Source: an uncultured Prevotellamassilia sp. (lineage in GTDB: Bacteria; Bacteroidota; Bacteroidia; Bacteroidales; Bacteroidaceae). Taken from it: a stretch of 18,490 nucleotides of DNA. The position numbers and the translations under genes were made by a program. Every line of letters begins with the position of its first letter. Position 1 is the first letter of the stretch. Positions 7,101 through 14,464 of this stretch are shown one piece after another. Under the pieces are notes generated by a model that saw nothing but the letters and a program-made list of their open reading frames with translations, was not told where the DNA came from and searched no databases. Where the stretch lies: the NCBI GenBank assembly GCA_934255485.1, contig CAKQOG010000039.1:1-18490 (forward strand). Direction: 5' to 3'.

Positions 7101-10100
7101 ATAATGACGGAGAGTTTAATGCTGACGACGAACTCATTGCAACTGAGGGTAAGAAAAGTTCTGCCGACAACGGACAACTTAACGACTACACGCTCAAAGT
7201 GTTACTTCCTTATGATGTGCCAGAGGGTATAACTCATATCCGTTTGCGCTTTGATGGTGCATGGGAAGATGGATACGATAGCAATGGTGCCATGCCTGCC
7301 AAGAACAAAACTACTCGCATGGTGTACGACATTCCTGTAAACGTTATTGCTTATGCCGAAACTGCTTGCACCGTAACTGTTAAGAGTAGCGATAAAAACA
7401 AAGGTACTGTGGATGCTAACGGACAAACCGAAACATTTACTTACAAAGTGGGCGAAGATGTTGTGTTGCGCTGTTATCCATCTGCAAATTACAAACTCGA
7501 CTATTGGGCAGACCAGTATGGAAGAAAGGTCCCTACAAGTTGGGTAGATGGTAACACTATTCGCTTTAAGGCTTCAGAGAGTGGCACTTACACGGCTTAC
7601 TTCACAACCGACATTACAGAAGAACTTACCTTTGATAACTGGAAGTTTCAGTACGAAAAGAGTAATGACAACATTCTGCTTACCAAAGCTATCCAAGGTT
7701 CGGGCGCACTCACAATTCCTGCTAAAGTAAACGATTGCAGCATTATCGGCATAAAAGCAAGCGCATTGGCTCAGCAAAAGGAACTGACATCTGTTAGTAT
7801 ACCAGCATCTGTTTATACTCTTGGATCTGCCGAAAATGTGAGTGCCTACACTTATATAGGTTCGGGCGTTCAAAACGATGTTGTAAAACTCAACGAAACA
7901 CTGAAAGATGGTGCTACATGGAGCATTCACATTGATGTAACAACCACCAATGGCGCATCGCTTAACCAATGGGGGTCGGGGTTGTTATCAACGGGTGATA
8001 ACGCCTTAGCAGAGAATTATAGCAAAGGCTTTCAATTTTACCAAAGTGCTGATGGATCTTTGATTATAAAAACTGGAAGCGATTGGGAAAAGAAGACTTT
8101 CAATTGCACAAAAGGGCATTCAACCTACCATGTAGACCTTGTTCACACTGCCGACAACAACATAACCTTTTATGTAAATAACGACACAGATACTGAAACG
8201 TACAAACTTGAGAACCACTCACTCAACGATATAAACCAACTTTGTACAGCAATACCCTCGGGAATTAACCTCGCATCTATTACTGTTATCTCGCCTAAAT
8301 CTACGCCTTACCGCAACAAGTTGGGCGACATCGATGGTGAACAGAAAGAGAACAATGCTATTGCTCTAAACCAGACTTTAGAGGCTAAATCAGATTGGGG
8401 CATTCGTTTTAAGGTTGAGAATAGCGGAGCTACATTCAATCAATGGGGTTCTTCGCTACTTGCTACAGGCTCTTCGCCATTAGCGGCAAGTTATTATCAA
8501 GGGTTTCAGTTTTATCTTGCCAAAAACGGCAATGTTATTCTGAAAAGAGGTGATCATGAAACAACCTATACCGTAACTCAAAATGCTAAAAACTTTGATG
8601 TTACACTTAATCATACTGCTGATGGTACGCTTAGTGTTGCAATTTCTAATGGCACTAAAACAGAGAGCCACTCTTTTGAGAACTACGAACTTGGCAACAT
8701 TGCTAACTTTAGTAATGCCTTACCTATTGGTGTAAATATCAAGGGCTTAACCCTCATTAATCCTTCTTCTGATCCCGCTCCTTTTCGCGGTTGCACAGCG
8801 CTTACAAGCGTGAATATAACAAATGGCAATGTGGCTTTTAAAGCCAATGACAACGTGGTCTATTCGCAAGACGAAAAAACTTTAGTGGCATATCCTGAGG
8901 GGAAAGTAACGCATTGTTTCTCACTTCCTTCACAGGTTTCTCACATCAAAGAGTGCGCCATAACTTCGGCTCCCGAACTCGATCGCATTGTATGCACAAG
9001 CACCACTCCGGCTTCGGCTGTATCGGACGATTTTGCTAACGCTACTTACTACGTGCAAGTTCCTTCAACGGCTATTGCTACATACCGACAGGCTTGGGAT
9101 GCCCCCATGGTACACGCCATTACTGCCAATGCTGTGATGTCGGAGAGTGATGCAACACAAGTTGCTGACAATGATGCCGTAGACTTTAGCGCAACATCTG
9201 TAAGTACTGCCACTGCACCAACGCTCGATGCTACAAAACAAATATGGCTCACCACATTGGTTAATGCAACAGATGGTTATATGCCTATAACCTTTCCCAC
9301 CATCCCCACTCGTCTTACGGTTGAGGGTTTATCAGTTAGCGAAACACCTGTTAGCAGTCTGAAACTTTATGCTTGGAATGGTACTTCGTTTCAAAAACTG
9401 AGCGGTTCACCCGTAGCAGGTTCCTACCTTATGGCTGTGCCTGAGGCCTGGAACGGCAAGCAAATAACTTTACGCTTTGCCAATGCTAATGTTGCTCAAA
9501 GCGATGTAGAAGGCTTCTTTGGCAATGCTTCAACCCAATCAGCAAGCACTGATAAAGCATACTACACCTATGATGCAAAGACCAACCTTTTTACATTACA
9601 CGAGGCTGAAGAGGGCGGAAAGGTACTTTATCCTTTCTCGGCAACAATGATTGCTACCGATGGACTTGATGCTGTTTTTGGCGGTCCTGGTTATGTAGGC
9701 AATACTGCTATAAAGTCGTCAGCTCAATGGGGTACTTACTTCACCGACCAAACTTTTGTTATGCCCGAAGGACTAACAGGTTGCATCATCGATGGTGTAG
9801 AAAGCAGCAAATTACATTGTAATGCCACATACCCATCTGGAAGCATTGTGCCAGCATCGGTTGCACTACTTGTATATGGTGAGTTGGGAACATACTATTT
9901 GTTTGCTCCTGCCGAAGGTAGCGATGAGGCTTCTGCTCCTACAACCAATTATCTCAAAGGTACTACAAAAGACCAAATGATACAAGCTGAAACAAACCAT
10001 GTTTATTATCAACTCAGCTATGGCACAATTGAGGGTGAACGCAAGTTTGGTTTCTTCTTTGGTACGCAAAACGGCGGTGCATTCGTAAATAAAGCTCACA

Positions 10101-10315
10101 AGGCTTACTTAGATTTGACCACCGATATGGCAGATATGGTACAAGGTTTTTCATTGCCTATGAACTTCTCTACTGGCATCAACGATATTGTTGTGAGCAA
10201 CACTAAGCCATTGGATATCTATACCATAAGTGGTTTGAAAGTAAACGCTAAGAATGCAGAGAGTCTTCCCGCAGGTGTGTATATCATCAACGGAAAGAAA
10301 AAGATAATTAAGTAA
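4124..10315 (+). CDS. Giant multimodular secreted alpha-N-acetylglucosaminidase (GH89)
   Basis: A 2063-residue exported enzyme predicted to remove terminal alpha-linked GlcNAc from glycans outside the cell. A signal peptide ends near residue 27 (TFA/AET). GH89 N-terminal, TIM-barrel and C-terminal domains span about 30-725. By alignment from memory with human NAGLU, E315 (IDPFHEG) is the acid/base and E432 (ATPEGIEQ) the nucleophile. Then come a calcium-loop-like DFNNDG segment (about 776), a bacterial beta-repeat (about 833-907), a GEVED-like domain (about 910-1075), a second beta-repeat (about 1083-1161) and the first half of a BspA-type leucine-rich repeat (about 1164-1245). Two tandem lectin-like modules (about 1246-1394 and 1400-1548) precede the rest of the leucine-rich repeat (about 1550-1648). 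A long beta-rich region leads to a type IX secretion-like tail (about 2016-2063) with LDIYTISG, GVYIING and a basic end. Accessory modules are assigned by motif only. Confidence 0.9.
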   Translation: MKQISYHVCSICLLLLLFVCGLGQTFAAETRNPEVVSALLNRIGGSGTSDRFVTIVDESLSTDGKDVFVITSQDGKPCVKGNCTLAVTTGINWYLNHYAHVNLAWNNLTTDLTSIGLPVPIQEEKHNCSVDYRYYLNYCTFSYSMSVWTWERWQKEIDWMALHGINMPLQIIGLDVVWKNLLTKDYGYSPAEANKFIAGPCFQGWFGMNNLQGWGGPNPDWWYKRQEGLAKKILARERELGMKPVLPGYAGMVPSDFTSKTGIEANSQGEWCGFTRPYILNPNKAAFAEVSKKYYNRLEELMGTSDYYSIDPFHEGANTSGIDVPAAYEKLASALYDNVNENAKWVVQFWQWSGEQYNILDKVKEGKLIILDLFSEAVPNFNSYKGHESVYCNLPNFGARTGLFGRLNKTLSEFYDYKKQYSGINGVGATPEGIEQVPVLYDALFELPWYASKPDAKKWMADYAQARYGTENTEAQKAWEKIRNSALNCLTGLQGPHEAVLCARPSLTVGKVSSWGGTDIFYNPQDVVDAAYKMLQAKSSLSGQNYSYDLTDFTRQAFTDYGYYLLKGINDAANSHDDAAYAKRRDAYLQLILDLDELLNTNQSFMLGRWTKLARAIADEESGTTESDKQWLELNNARTLITTWGGRNNSELAGLRDYSYREWGGMLKGFYYERWKAFFNSRDNGATLPNWFDNDYAWAHNKDLSYSDTPVGNTADVANRLFGKYFIAMTQSDGTPYYMYRYMDNDLSKTKIESALRGSSYTLPIQLPEGITATLGIDFNNDGVISADETSKGLTTNVPADATCSKVKALLTLSDGSTLKFSVVLKDEITTPRTVSVKTDNEAEGSVAIEGSNALSVTNTNEVTVKATPAAGYDFTKWTDAKGDVVSTDNPYTYYGKDAADFTANFIVNKWGSPTEDKRELSTVKNYGQYLNSLAISQNGGDEQTIYSATECPEQLFQTATVVKAAKGSQLILHWKSAGGMNYCNLSTYADWNNDGEFNADDELIATEGKKSSADNGQLNDYTLKVLLPYDVPEGITHIRLRFDGAWEDGYDSNGAMPAKNKTTRMVYDIPVNVIAYAETACTVTVKSSDKNKGTVDANGQTETFTYKVGEDVVLRCYPSANYKLDYWADQYGRKVPTSWVDGNTIRFKASESGTYTAYFTTDITEELTFDNWKFQYEKSNDNILLTKAIQGSGALTIPAKVNDCSIIGIKASALAQQKELTSVSIPASVYTLGSAENVSAYTYIGSGVQNDVVKLNETLKDGATWSIHIDVTTTNGASLNQWGSGLLSTGDNALAENYSKGFQFYQSADGSLIIKTGSDWEKKTFNCTKGHSTYHVDLVHTADNNITFYVNNDTDTETYKLENHSLNDINQLCTAIPSGINLASITVISPKSTPYRNKLGDIDGEQKENNAIALNQTLEAKSDWGIRFKVENSGATFNQWGSSLLATGSSPLAASYYQGFQFYLAKNGNVILKRGDHETTYTVTQNAKNFDVTLNHTADGTLSVAISNGTKTESHSFENYELGNIANFSNALPIGVNIKGLTLINPSSDPAPFRGCTALTSVNITNGNVAFKANDNVVYSQDEKTLVAYPEGKVTHCFSLPSQVSHIKECAITSAPELDRIVCTSTTPASAVSDDFANATYYVQVPSTAIATYRQAWDAPMVHAITANAVMSESDATQVADNDAVDFSATSVSTATAPTLDATKQIWLTTLVNATDGYMPITFPTIPTRLTVEGLSVSETPVSSLKLYAWNGTSFQKLSGSPVAGSYLMAVPEAWNGKQITLRFANANVAQSDVEGFFGNASTQSASTDKAYYTYDAKTNLFTLHEAEEGGKVLYPFSATMIATDGLDAVFGGPGYVGNTAIKSSAQWGTYFTDQTFVMPEGLTGCIIDGVESSKLHCNATYPSGSIVPASVALLVYGELGTYYLFAPAEGSDEASAPTTNYLKGTTKDQMIQAETNHVYYQLSYGTIEGERKFGFFFGTQNGGAFVNKAHKAYLDLTTDMADMVQGFSLPMNFSTGINDIVVSNTKPLDIYTISGLKVNAKNAESLPAGVYIINGKKKIIK

Positions 10316-10337
10316 AAACATTTATATACATTTAATA

Positions 10338-10511
10338 ATGAAAAAGGCCTACATAGCCCCTCACATTCAAAGCTATAGCTTTTATGCAGAAGAGGATATG
10401 CTACAAACAAGCAGCGTTGATAAATTCAACACTGTAAAAGATCAAGACGAAGAACAATATTCGCAAGTAAAAAAGAATATTGCTTCGCCATGGGACAATA
10501 TAGAAGAATAA
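10338..10511 (+). CDS. Small 57-residue protein of unknown function
   Basis: An ATG 22 bp after the GH89 stop opens a 57-codon frame, MKKAYIAPHIQSYSFYAEED at the start and SPWDNIEE at the end. The start MKKxYIAPxI, the MLQTSS segment at residues 21-26 and the tryptophan/acidic end resemble many short orphan ORFs I recall from Prevotella and Bacteroides genomes, but I cannot name a domain. It is hydrophilic and acidic overall, with no signal peptide or membrane helix. Spacing and the terminator directly after it (10518-10566) place it in the GH89 transcript. A role with the exported enzyme, or as a modified peptide precursor, is conjecture. Confidence 0.6.
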   Translation: MKKAYIAPHIQSYSFYAEEDMLQTSSVDKFNTVKDQDEEQYSQVKKNIASPWDNIEE

Positions 10512-10517
10512 GACAAT

Positions 10518-10566
10518 AAATAAAGTTTCCTTGCCTTGTAAAGAGGTTGGGAAACTTTATTTTTTT
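10518..10566 (+). terminator. Terminator of the GH89/small-ORF transcript
   Basis: Bases 10518-10530 pair perfectly with 10550-10562 (13 bp, core TAAAGTTTCC/GGAAACTTTA) around a 19-base loop. The stem runs into a T tract that ends at 10566. It begins 7 bp after the small ORF and overlaps the promoter of the next gene. Confidence 0.75.
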
Positions 10567-10576
10567 ACTACCTTTG
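10547..10576 (+). promoter_or_regulatory. Promoter of the DUF5063 gene, nearly leaderless
   Basis: TTG at 10547-10549 and TACCTTTG at 10569-10576 are 19 bp apart, matching the Bacteroidetes promoter pattern. Transcription would start around 10580-10584, at or within a few bases of the ATG at 10585. This rules out the in-frame upstream ATG at 10531 as the real start. Confidence 0.7.
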
Positions 10577-10584
10577 CACTTAAT

Positions 10585-11097
10585 ATGAACGAAGATAAAT
10601 ATCTATACTCGCAACCTGTTATTGATTTTATCACGGTTTGCACAGAATTTTGCAAATACATCGAACAATGTGAGAACAAGGATTTCGATGATTTTACACA
10701 CGTCATGCGTGGCTTGTTGCCCATGATTTACTTAAAAGCTACGCTACTTGGCAATGTGCCAGAACAAGTTGGTTGGAATGAGAAGAAACTTACTGAAGAT
10801 GACTATAATTTTATTCGCTCTTCGGTAGCACGCATATTGGGTGAAAAGGACGATTTCCTCGATGTTTTTGTTGAGGATTTTAAATATTCTGAACATCCCG
10901 TACTTTGCACTATTAGCGAAAACCTTGCTGATATCTACCAACAGTTGCGCGAGCTTGTTGAAACATTTCGCGAAGGTTATGAAGAGGCTATGTATGTGGC
11001 ACTCTACGAGACTATTGACGAATTTAATATGCAATGGGGACAAAAGTTGCTGAATGCATTGAGAGCATTACACGATATTTCTGTAAACAACGTTTAA
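10585..11097 (+). CDS. DUF5063 domain-containing protein
   Basis: The 170-residue acidic, helical protein resembles the DUF5063 family of Bacteroidetes, whose function is not known. Visible features are an all-alpha pattern, aromatic and acidic residues throughout (for example EQVGWNEKKLTEDDYNFI in the middle), and no signal peptide or membrane segment. The start at 10585 (MNEDKYLYSQPVIDF) is chosen because the promoter -7 element lies just upstream. The longer frame from 10531 would begin inside the preceding terminator stem. A GTG start for the exonuclease gene follows 14 bp after the stop, and the methyltransferase gene comes next, so the three look like one operon. I recall this neighbourhood from other Bacteroidales, which hints at a link to RNA metabolism, but that is only guilt by association. 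Confidence 0.75.
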   Translation: MNEDKYLYSQPVIDFITVCTEFCKYIEQCENKDFDDFTHVMRGLLPMIYLKATLLGNVPEQVGWNEKKLTEDDYNFIRSSVARILGEKDDFLDVFVEDFKYSEHPVLCTISENLADIYQQLRELVETFREGYEEAMYVALYETIDEFNMQWGQKLLNALRALHDISVNNV

Positions 11098-11111
11098 TAC
11101 TTCTACACTCC

Positions 11112-11723
11112 GTGCGACAAATATTCAAGAAAACAGAGAAAACTTTTGTTGCTTCGCTCCCTCGATATGCTTATACAGGCAAAATAGTTGTGATACAAAG
11201 TGAAAGCGAAGCTATCAAGGCTGTACAAGTCTTAGCTAAATCGAGCATCTTAGGAATTGATACAGAGACACGACCTACATTTAGGAAAGGCGAAAGTCAT
11301 AAGGTTGCACTACTGCAAGTGGCCAACGAGGAGTTGTGTTTTCTTTTCCGTATCAACGAAATGGGATTCTTGCCATGCCTTGTTCAGCTACTCTCATCGC
11401 CCAATATTCTTAAGGTGGGACTTTCGCTAAAAGACGACTTTATGATGCTCCGCCAAAGAGATAGTAAATTTGTGCCTGCTGGCTATATAGACCTGCAAAA
11501 CTATGTAAAGGACATGCACATTGAGGACATGAGCCTTCAGAAAATATATGCCAACATCTTTCACATGCGTATATCTAAAAATGCTCAACTCTCTAATTGG
11601 GAAGCTGATGTACTCACTGAAACACAAAAAGTATATGCTGCCACTGATGCCGTTACTTGTATTCAACTCTACAAAGAACTCAAACATCTAAAAGAGACTA
11701 AAACCTACGAAATTGTGGGATAA
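11112..11723 (+). CDS. DEDDy-type 3'-5' exonuclease (RNase D-like)
   Basis: A single-domain exonuclease of the DEDDy superfamily, predicted to trim RNA or DNA 3' ends with two metal ions. Counting from the GTG at 11112 (203 residues), motif I is GIDTETRP with D50 and E52, motif II is KVGLSLKDDF with D108 or D109, and motif III is YAATD with Y175 and D179. The segment SNWEADVLTETQKVYAATDA is very close to RNase D family proteins, but the HRDC RNA-binding domains of true RNase D are absent. An ATG at 11034 is in frame but would overlap the DUF5063 gene by 64 bp and add residues unlike the family, so the GTG is preferred. Whether the substrate is RNA or DNA cannot be told from sequence. It sits between DUF5063 and an rRNA methyltransferase, which favours RNA. 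Confidence 0.82.
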   Translation: MRQIFKKTEKTFVASLPRYAYTGKIVVIQSESEAIKAVQVLAKSSILGIDTETRPTFRKGESHKVALLQVANEELCFLFRINEMGFLPCLVQLLSSPNILKVGLSLKDDFMMLRQRDSKFVPAGYIDLQNYVKDMHIEDMSLQKIYANIFHMRISKNAQLSNWEADVLTETQKVYAATDAVTCIQLYKELKHLKETKTYEIVG

Positions 11724-11786
11724 AAAGTCTTTATACTTCGCATTTATAACAAAATTGAGTAGTTACTTAATACATCATACATTCAA

Positions 11787-13031
11787 ATGAAGAAATCGAA
11801 CCATAGTATACCTTTATACAACAATTCTGCCGTAGATAATTACGACGGAAGCATTACAACCATCTTTCTTCGCCGCGGAAAGAGTGAAAGTCTCAAGCGT
11901 TTTCATCCATGGGTATTTTCTGGTGCCATAGCTGGTGCTAACGGCAAACTTAATGAGGGCGATATTGTACGCATTGTATCAAACGAGGGCGAACTTATGG
12001 GATATGGTCACTATCAAATTGGTTCGATAGCTGTGCGTATGCTTACGTTTGACGAGGAACCTATCGATGCAAATTTCTGGAAAACACGCCTACAAGAGGC
12101 TTTTAGTTTGCGTACAGCCTTGCAACTCACACACCGTGAGGATAATAACATTTATCGCCTTGTTCATGGCGAGGGAGATCGTCTGCCAGGGCTTGTAATC
12201 GATGTATATGGCAAGACTGCTGTAATGCAAGCTCATTCCGTAGGTATGCACGTTTGCCGCGAAACCATAGCAGATGCCCTTATTGAGGCATCAAACGGAT
12301 TGATTGAAAACGTTTATTACAAATCAGAGACTACCCTACCCTTCAAGGCCGATCTACATCAAGAAAATGGTTTTCTGCGTGGTGAAGACGATGGCAACAT
12401 TGCTATAGAGAATGGACTAAAATTTCATATTGACTGGCTTAAAGGCCAAAAAACAGGTTTCTTTGTAGATCAAAGAGAGAACCGTTCTCTGCTCGAACAT
12501 TATGCAAAGGGTCGCAATGTGCTCAATATGTTTTGCTACACAGGTGGATTTAGCGTATATGCAATGCGTGGAGGGGCTAAATTAGTTCACTCTGTAGACT
12601 CGTCTGCCAAGGCTATTGAACTCACCAGAGCCAATGCTTCACTCAACTTTCCTGGTGACACACGTCACGAAGCATTTGCCGAGGATGCCTTTAAGTTTCT
12701 TGAACAAGCTGGTCACAACTACGACCTCATTGTGCTCGACCCCCCAGCATTTGCTAAGCACAAAGACGCTTTACCTCGTGCATTAAAGGGATATACACGC
12801 CTCAATGCTATAGCCTTTCGTAAAATTCGAAAAGGCGGCATTATCTTTACATTCTCGTGCTCACAAGCTGTAAATAAAGACCAATTCCGCTTGGCTGTCT
12901 TTACTGCTGCTGCTCAAAGCGGACGCCACGTACGCATACTCCATCAACTTCATCAACCTGCTGACCATCCTATCAACATCTATCATCCAGAGGGTGAATA
13001 CCTAAAAGGTTTGGTTCTTGAAGTGGAATAA
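11787..13031 (+). CDS. rlmI: Class I SAM-dependent 23S rRNA methyltransferase, RlmI-like
   Basis: Predicted to make 5-methylcytosine in 23S rRNA (m5C1962 in E. coli numbering) using S-adenosylmethionine. An N-terminal PUA domain (about residues 24-95, starting IFLRRGKSESLKRFHPWVF) is followed by the RlmI linker domain and a Rossmann-fold methyltransferase. GFFVDQRENR is at 224-233, the SAM-binding motif VLNMFCYTGGFSVYA at 245-259, LDPPAFAKHK at 317-326 and SCS at 357-359, where C358 is the probable catalytic cysteine. The 414-residue length is slightly longer than E. coli RlmI because of about 20 extra N-terminal residues. No later Met fits, so the ATG at 11787 is kept. It is the last gene of the DUF5063/exonuclease run (63 bp gap) and ends in a clear terminator. 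Confidence 0.88.
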   Translation: MKKSNHSIPLYNNSAVDNYDGSITTIFLRRGKSESLKRFHPWVFSGAIAGANGKLNEGDIVRIVSNEGELMGYGHYQIGSIAVRMLTFDEEPIDANFWKTRLQEAFSLRTALQLTHREDNNIYRLVHGEGDRLPGLVIDVYGKTAVMQAHSVGMHVCRETIADALIEASNGLIENVYYKSETTLPFKADLHQENGFLRGEDDGNIAIENGLKFHIDWLKGQKTGFFVDQRENRSLLEHYAKGRNVLNMFCYTGGFSVYAMRGGAKLVHSVDSSAKAIELTRANASLNFPGDTRHEAFAEDAFKFLEQAGHNYDLIVLDPPAFAKHKDALPRALKGYTRLNAIAFRKIRKGGIIFTFSCSQAVNKDQFRLAVFTAAAQSGRHVRILHQLHQPADHPINIYHPEGEYLKGLVLEVE

Positions 13032-13056
13032 TCATACAAACAACCATATATAAAAC

Positions 13057-13097
13057 GTGCTGGATACATTTTAATTTTGATGTACCCAGCACTTTTT
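13057..13097 (+). terminator. Bidirectional terminator between convergent genes
   Basis: GTGCTGG (13057-13063) pairs with CCAGCAC (13086-13092) and TACA (13065-13068) with TGTA (13081-13084), with one A/C mismatch and a 12-base loop. TTTTT follows on the plus strand and GTTTTATAT on the minus strand, so it can end both the RlmI transcript and the nhaC/hydrolase transcript. Confidence 0.75.
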
Positions 13098-13122
13098 GTA
13101 TATGCTGATTAGCAGTTAATCG

Positions 13123-14454
13123 TTACTTCCGAGCGTACTCTATGCCGAGTGGCTTCATGAAGTTGCCATACTTTTTTCTTAACTTCTCAAATAAGGCCAT
13201 TGTGTCTTTAGCAAATCCTTGCCCCTTCCATGTGCTTGTGTTGGTTAGTAACACCCAACACTGGTTGGTATCGGGAAAACGAACCACTAAGGCACTAGTG
13301 CCAGAGAGAGTTCCTGTACGTGTCCAAGGTTTGCCAACAGGTGTAAAGTTCCAACCAAGCGAAAAATGATGGTCGCCCATATCTTTGGTCATAGCCTCTA
13401 CCGACTGTTTTGAGATAACATCGGGATAATGTGTATCACCATCAATAGTCGAAACAAAATGGCACAATTCTGCAGCCGAACCACACCATGCACCTGCTCC
13501 TAAGAGCTGAGGAATGTTGTTTTCGCCATAGCATTTCACAACCATGCGTCCGCTATTATTAAACTCTTCGATTGGTTGTGCCTCTTTGTGCATATAGTAT
13601 TTTACCTCGTTAGGATACTTATCTTCATAGTAATTGCCTGCTATTTTAAATCCAAAACAACCTGCAGGATGCAACACATTCTTTTGCATAAATGTTTCGT
13701 ACGACATGCCTGAACGCTTCTCTATAATCAACGATAGCAAAGTGTAGCCAATGTTACAATACTTCTGTCCCTCGCCTGGTGTATATCCTAAATGTCTCTT
13801 AAGCACAATCTTCAATAGTTGCTTGTGGTCGGGCGGTGTAGTTAGGTGATTTTGCATCATGATGTAACGTGTAGAAAACATAGGGTCGCCCGCATAGCGC
13901 GTAAAGCCTGCCTTATGTCTCAATAATTGCTCCACAGTGATGTTAAAATAGCGTTTGTCTGTAATGGCATTGGTTAAAGCCGTATCGTTAAGTATTCCCT
14001 TAGGACCAAACACATAATCAGACAAATGTACCTTACCCATCTCTTGCAATTTCATTATGCCAACAGCTGTAAGTAATTTTGACACAGAGGCTATGCGCAT
14101 GATATTACTAGGTTTCATTGGCAAGTTTTTTTCTTTTTCTGCCCAGCCAAAACCTTTGGCATAAACCAATGAATCATTGCGTGAAACAGCTATTTGTGCA
14201 CCATTAATTTCCCATCGCTTCAAGTATTTTTTTATAGTGCTATCCATTTCGGCAATTGCTGGAACGTTGCTCATATCGTTCGATAGTGAATCGTTGATGT
14301 GAGGCATCAAAGCCTCTTTCTTCTCTTGTGAGGATGTTGCATCACCCATTGCACAGCGGCGCAACATAAAGATAACACTACATGCAAGTACCAATATCAA
14401 TAACAACTTAATGAGCACCCAACGCATATTGCTTTTCTTTTTTCGTCTTACCAT
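13123..14454 (-). CDS. Membrane-anchored serine beta-lactamase-like hydrolase (class C/PBP4* family)
   Basis: A 443-residue envelope serine hydrolase. After a basic start (MVRRKKKSNMRW) a hydrophobic stretch at 12-31 anchors it to the membrane. The Cys in VLAC (residue 25) could alternatively be a lipobox, but the hydrophobic run continues past it. Catalytic motifs are in order: SVSK at 123-126 (nucleophile S123, base K126), YCN at 232-234, and RTG at 379-381 in place of KTG/HTG. The family includes D-aminopeptidases, esterases, DD-peptidases and class C beta-lactamases, and the true substrate cannot be read from sequence; beta-lactam resistance should not be assumed. It starts 10 bp after the nhaC stop, so it is translated from the nhaC transcript. 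A role in peptidoglycan or peptide trimming is the usual inference for this family. Confidence 0.85.
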   Translation of the reverse strand: MVRRKKKSNMRWVLIKLLLILVLACSVIFMLRRCAMGDATSSQEKKEALMPHINDSLSNDMSNVPAIAEMDSTIKKYLKRWEINGAQIAVSRNDSLVYAKGFGWAEKEKNLPMKPSNIMRIASVSKLLTAVGIMKLQEMGKVHLSDYVFGPKGILNDTALTNAITDKRYFNITVEQLLRHKAGFTRYAGDPMFSTRYIMMQNHLTTPPDHKQLLKIVLKRHLGYTPGEGQKYCNIGYTLLSLIIEKRSGMSYETFMQKNVLHPAGCFGFKIAGNYYEDKYPNEVKYYMHKEAQPIEEFNNSGRMVVKCYGENNIPQLLGAGAWCGSAAELCHFVSTIDGDTHYPDVISKQSVEAMTKDMGDHHFSLGWNFTPVGKPWTRTGTLSGTSALVVRFPDTNQCWVLLTNTSTWKGQGFAKDTMALFEKLRKKYGNFMKPLGIEYARK

Positions 14455-14464
14455 TATTTCTATA

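Noticed and set aside
13123..14454. Acquired beta-lactam resistance gene
   Set aside because: SxxK and YxN motifs are shared with esterases and peptidases, the KTG triad is RTG, and the gene is membrane-anchored in an nhaC operon; resistance is not supported.
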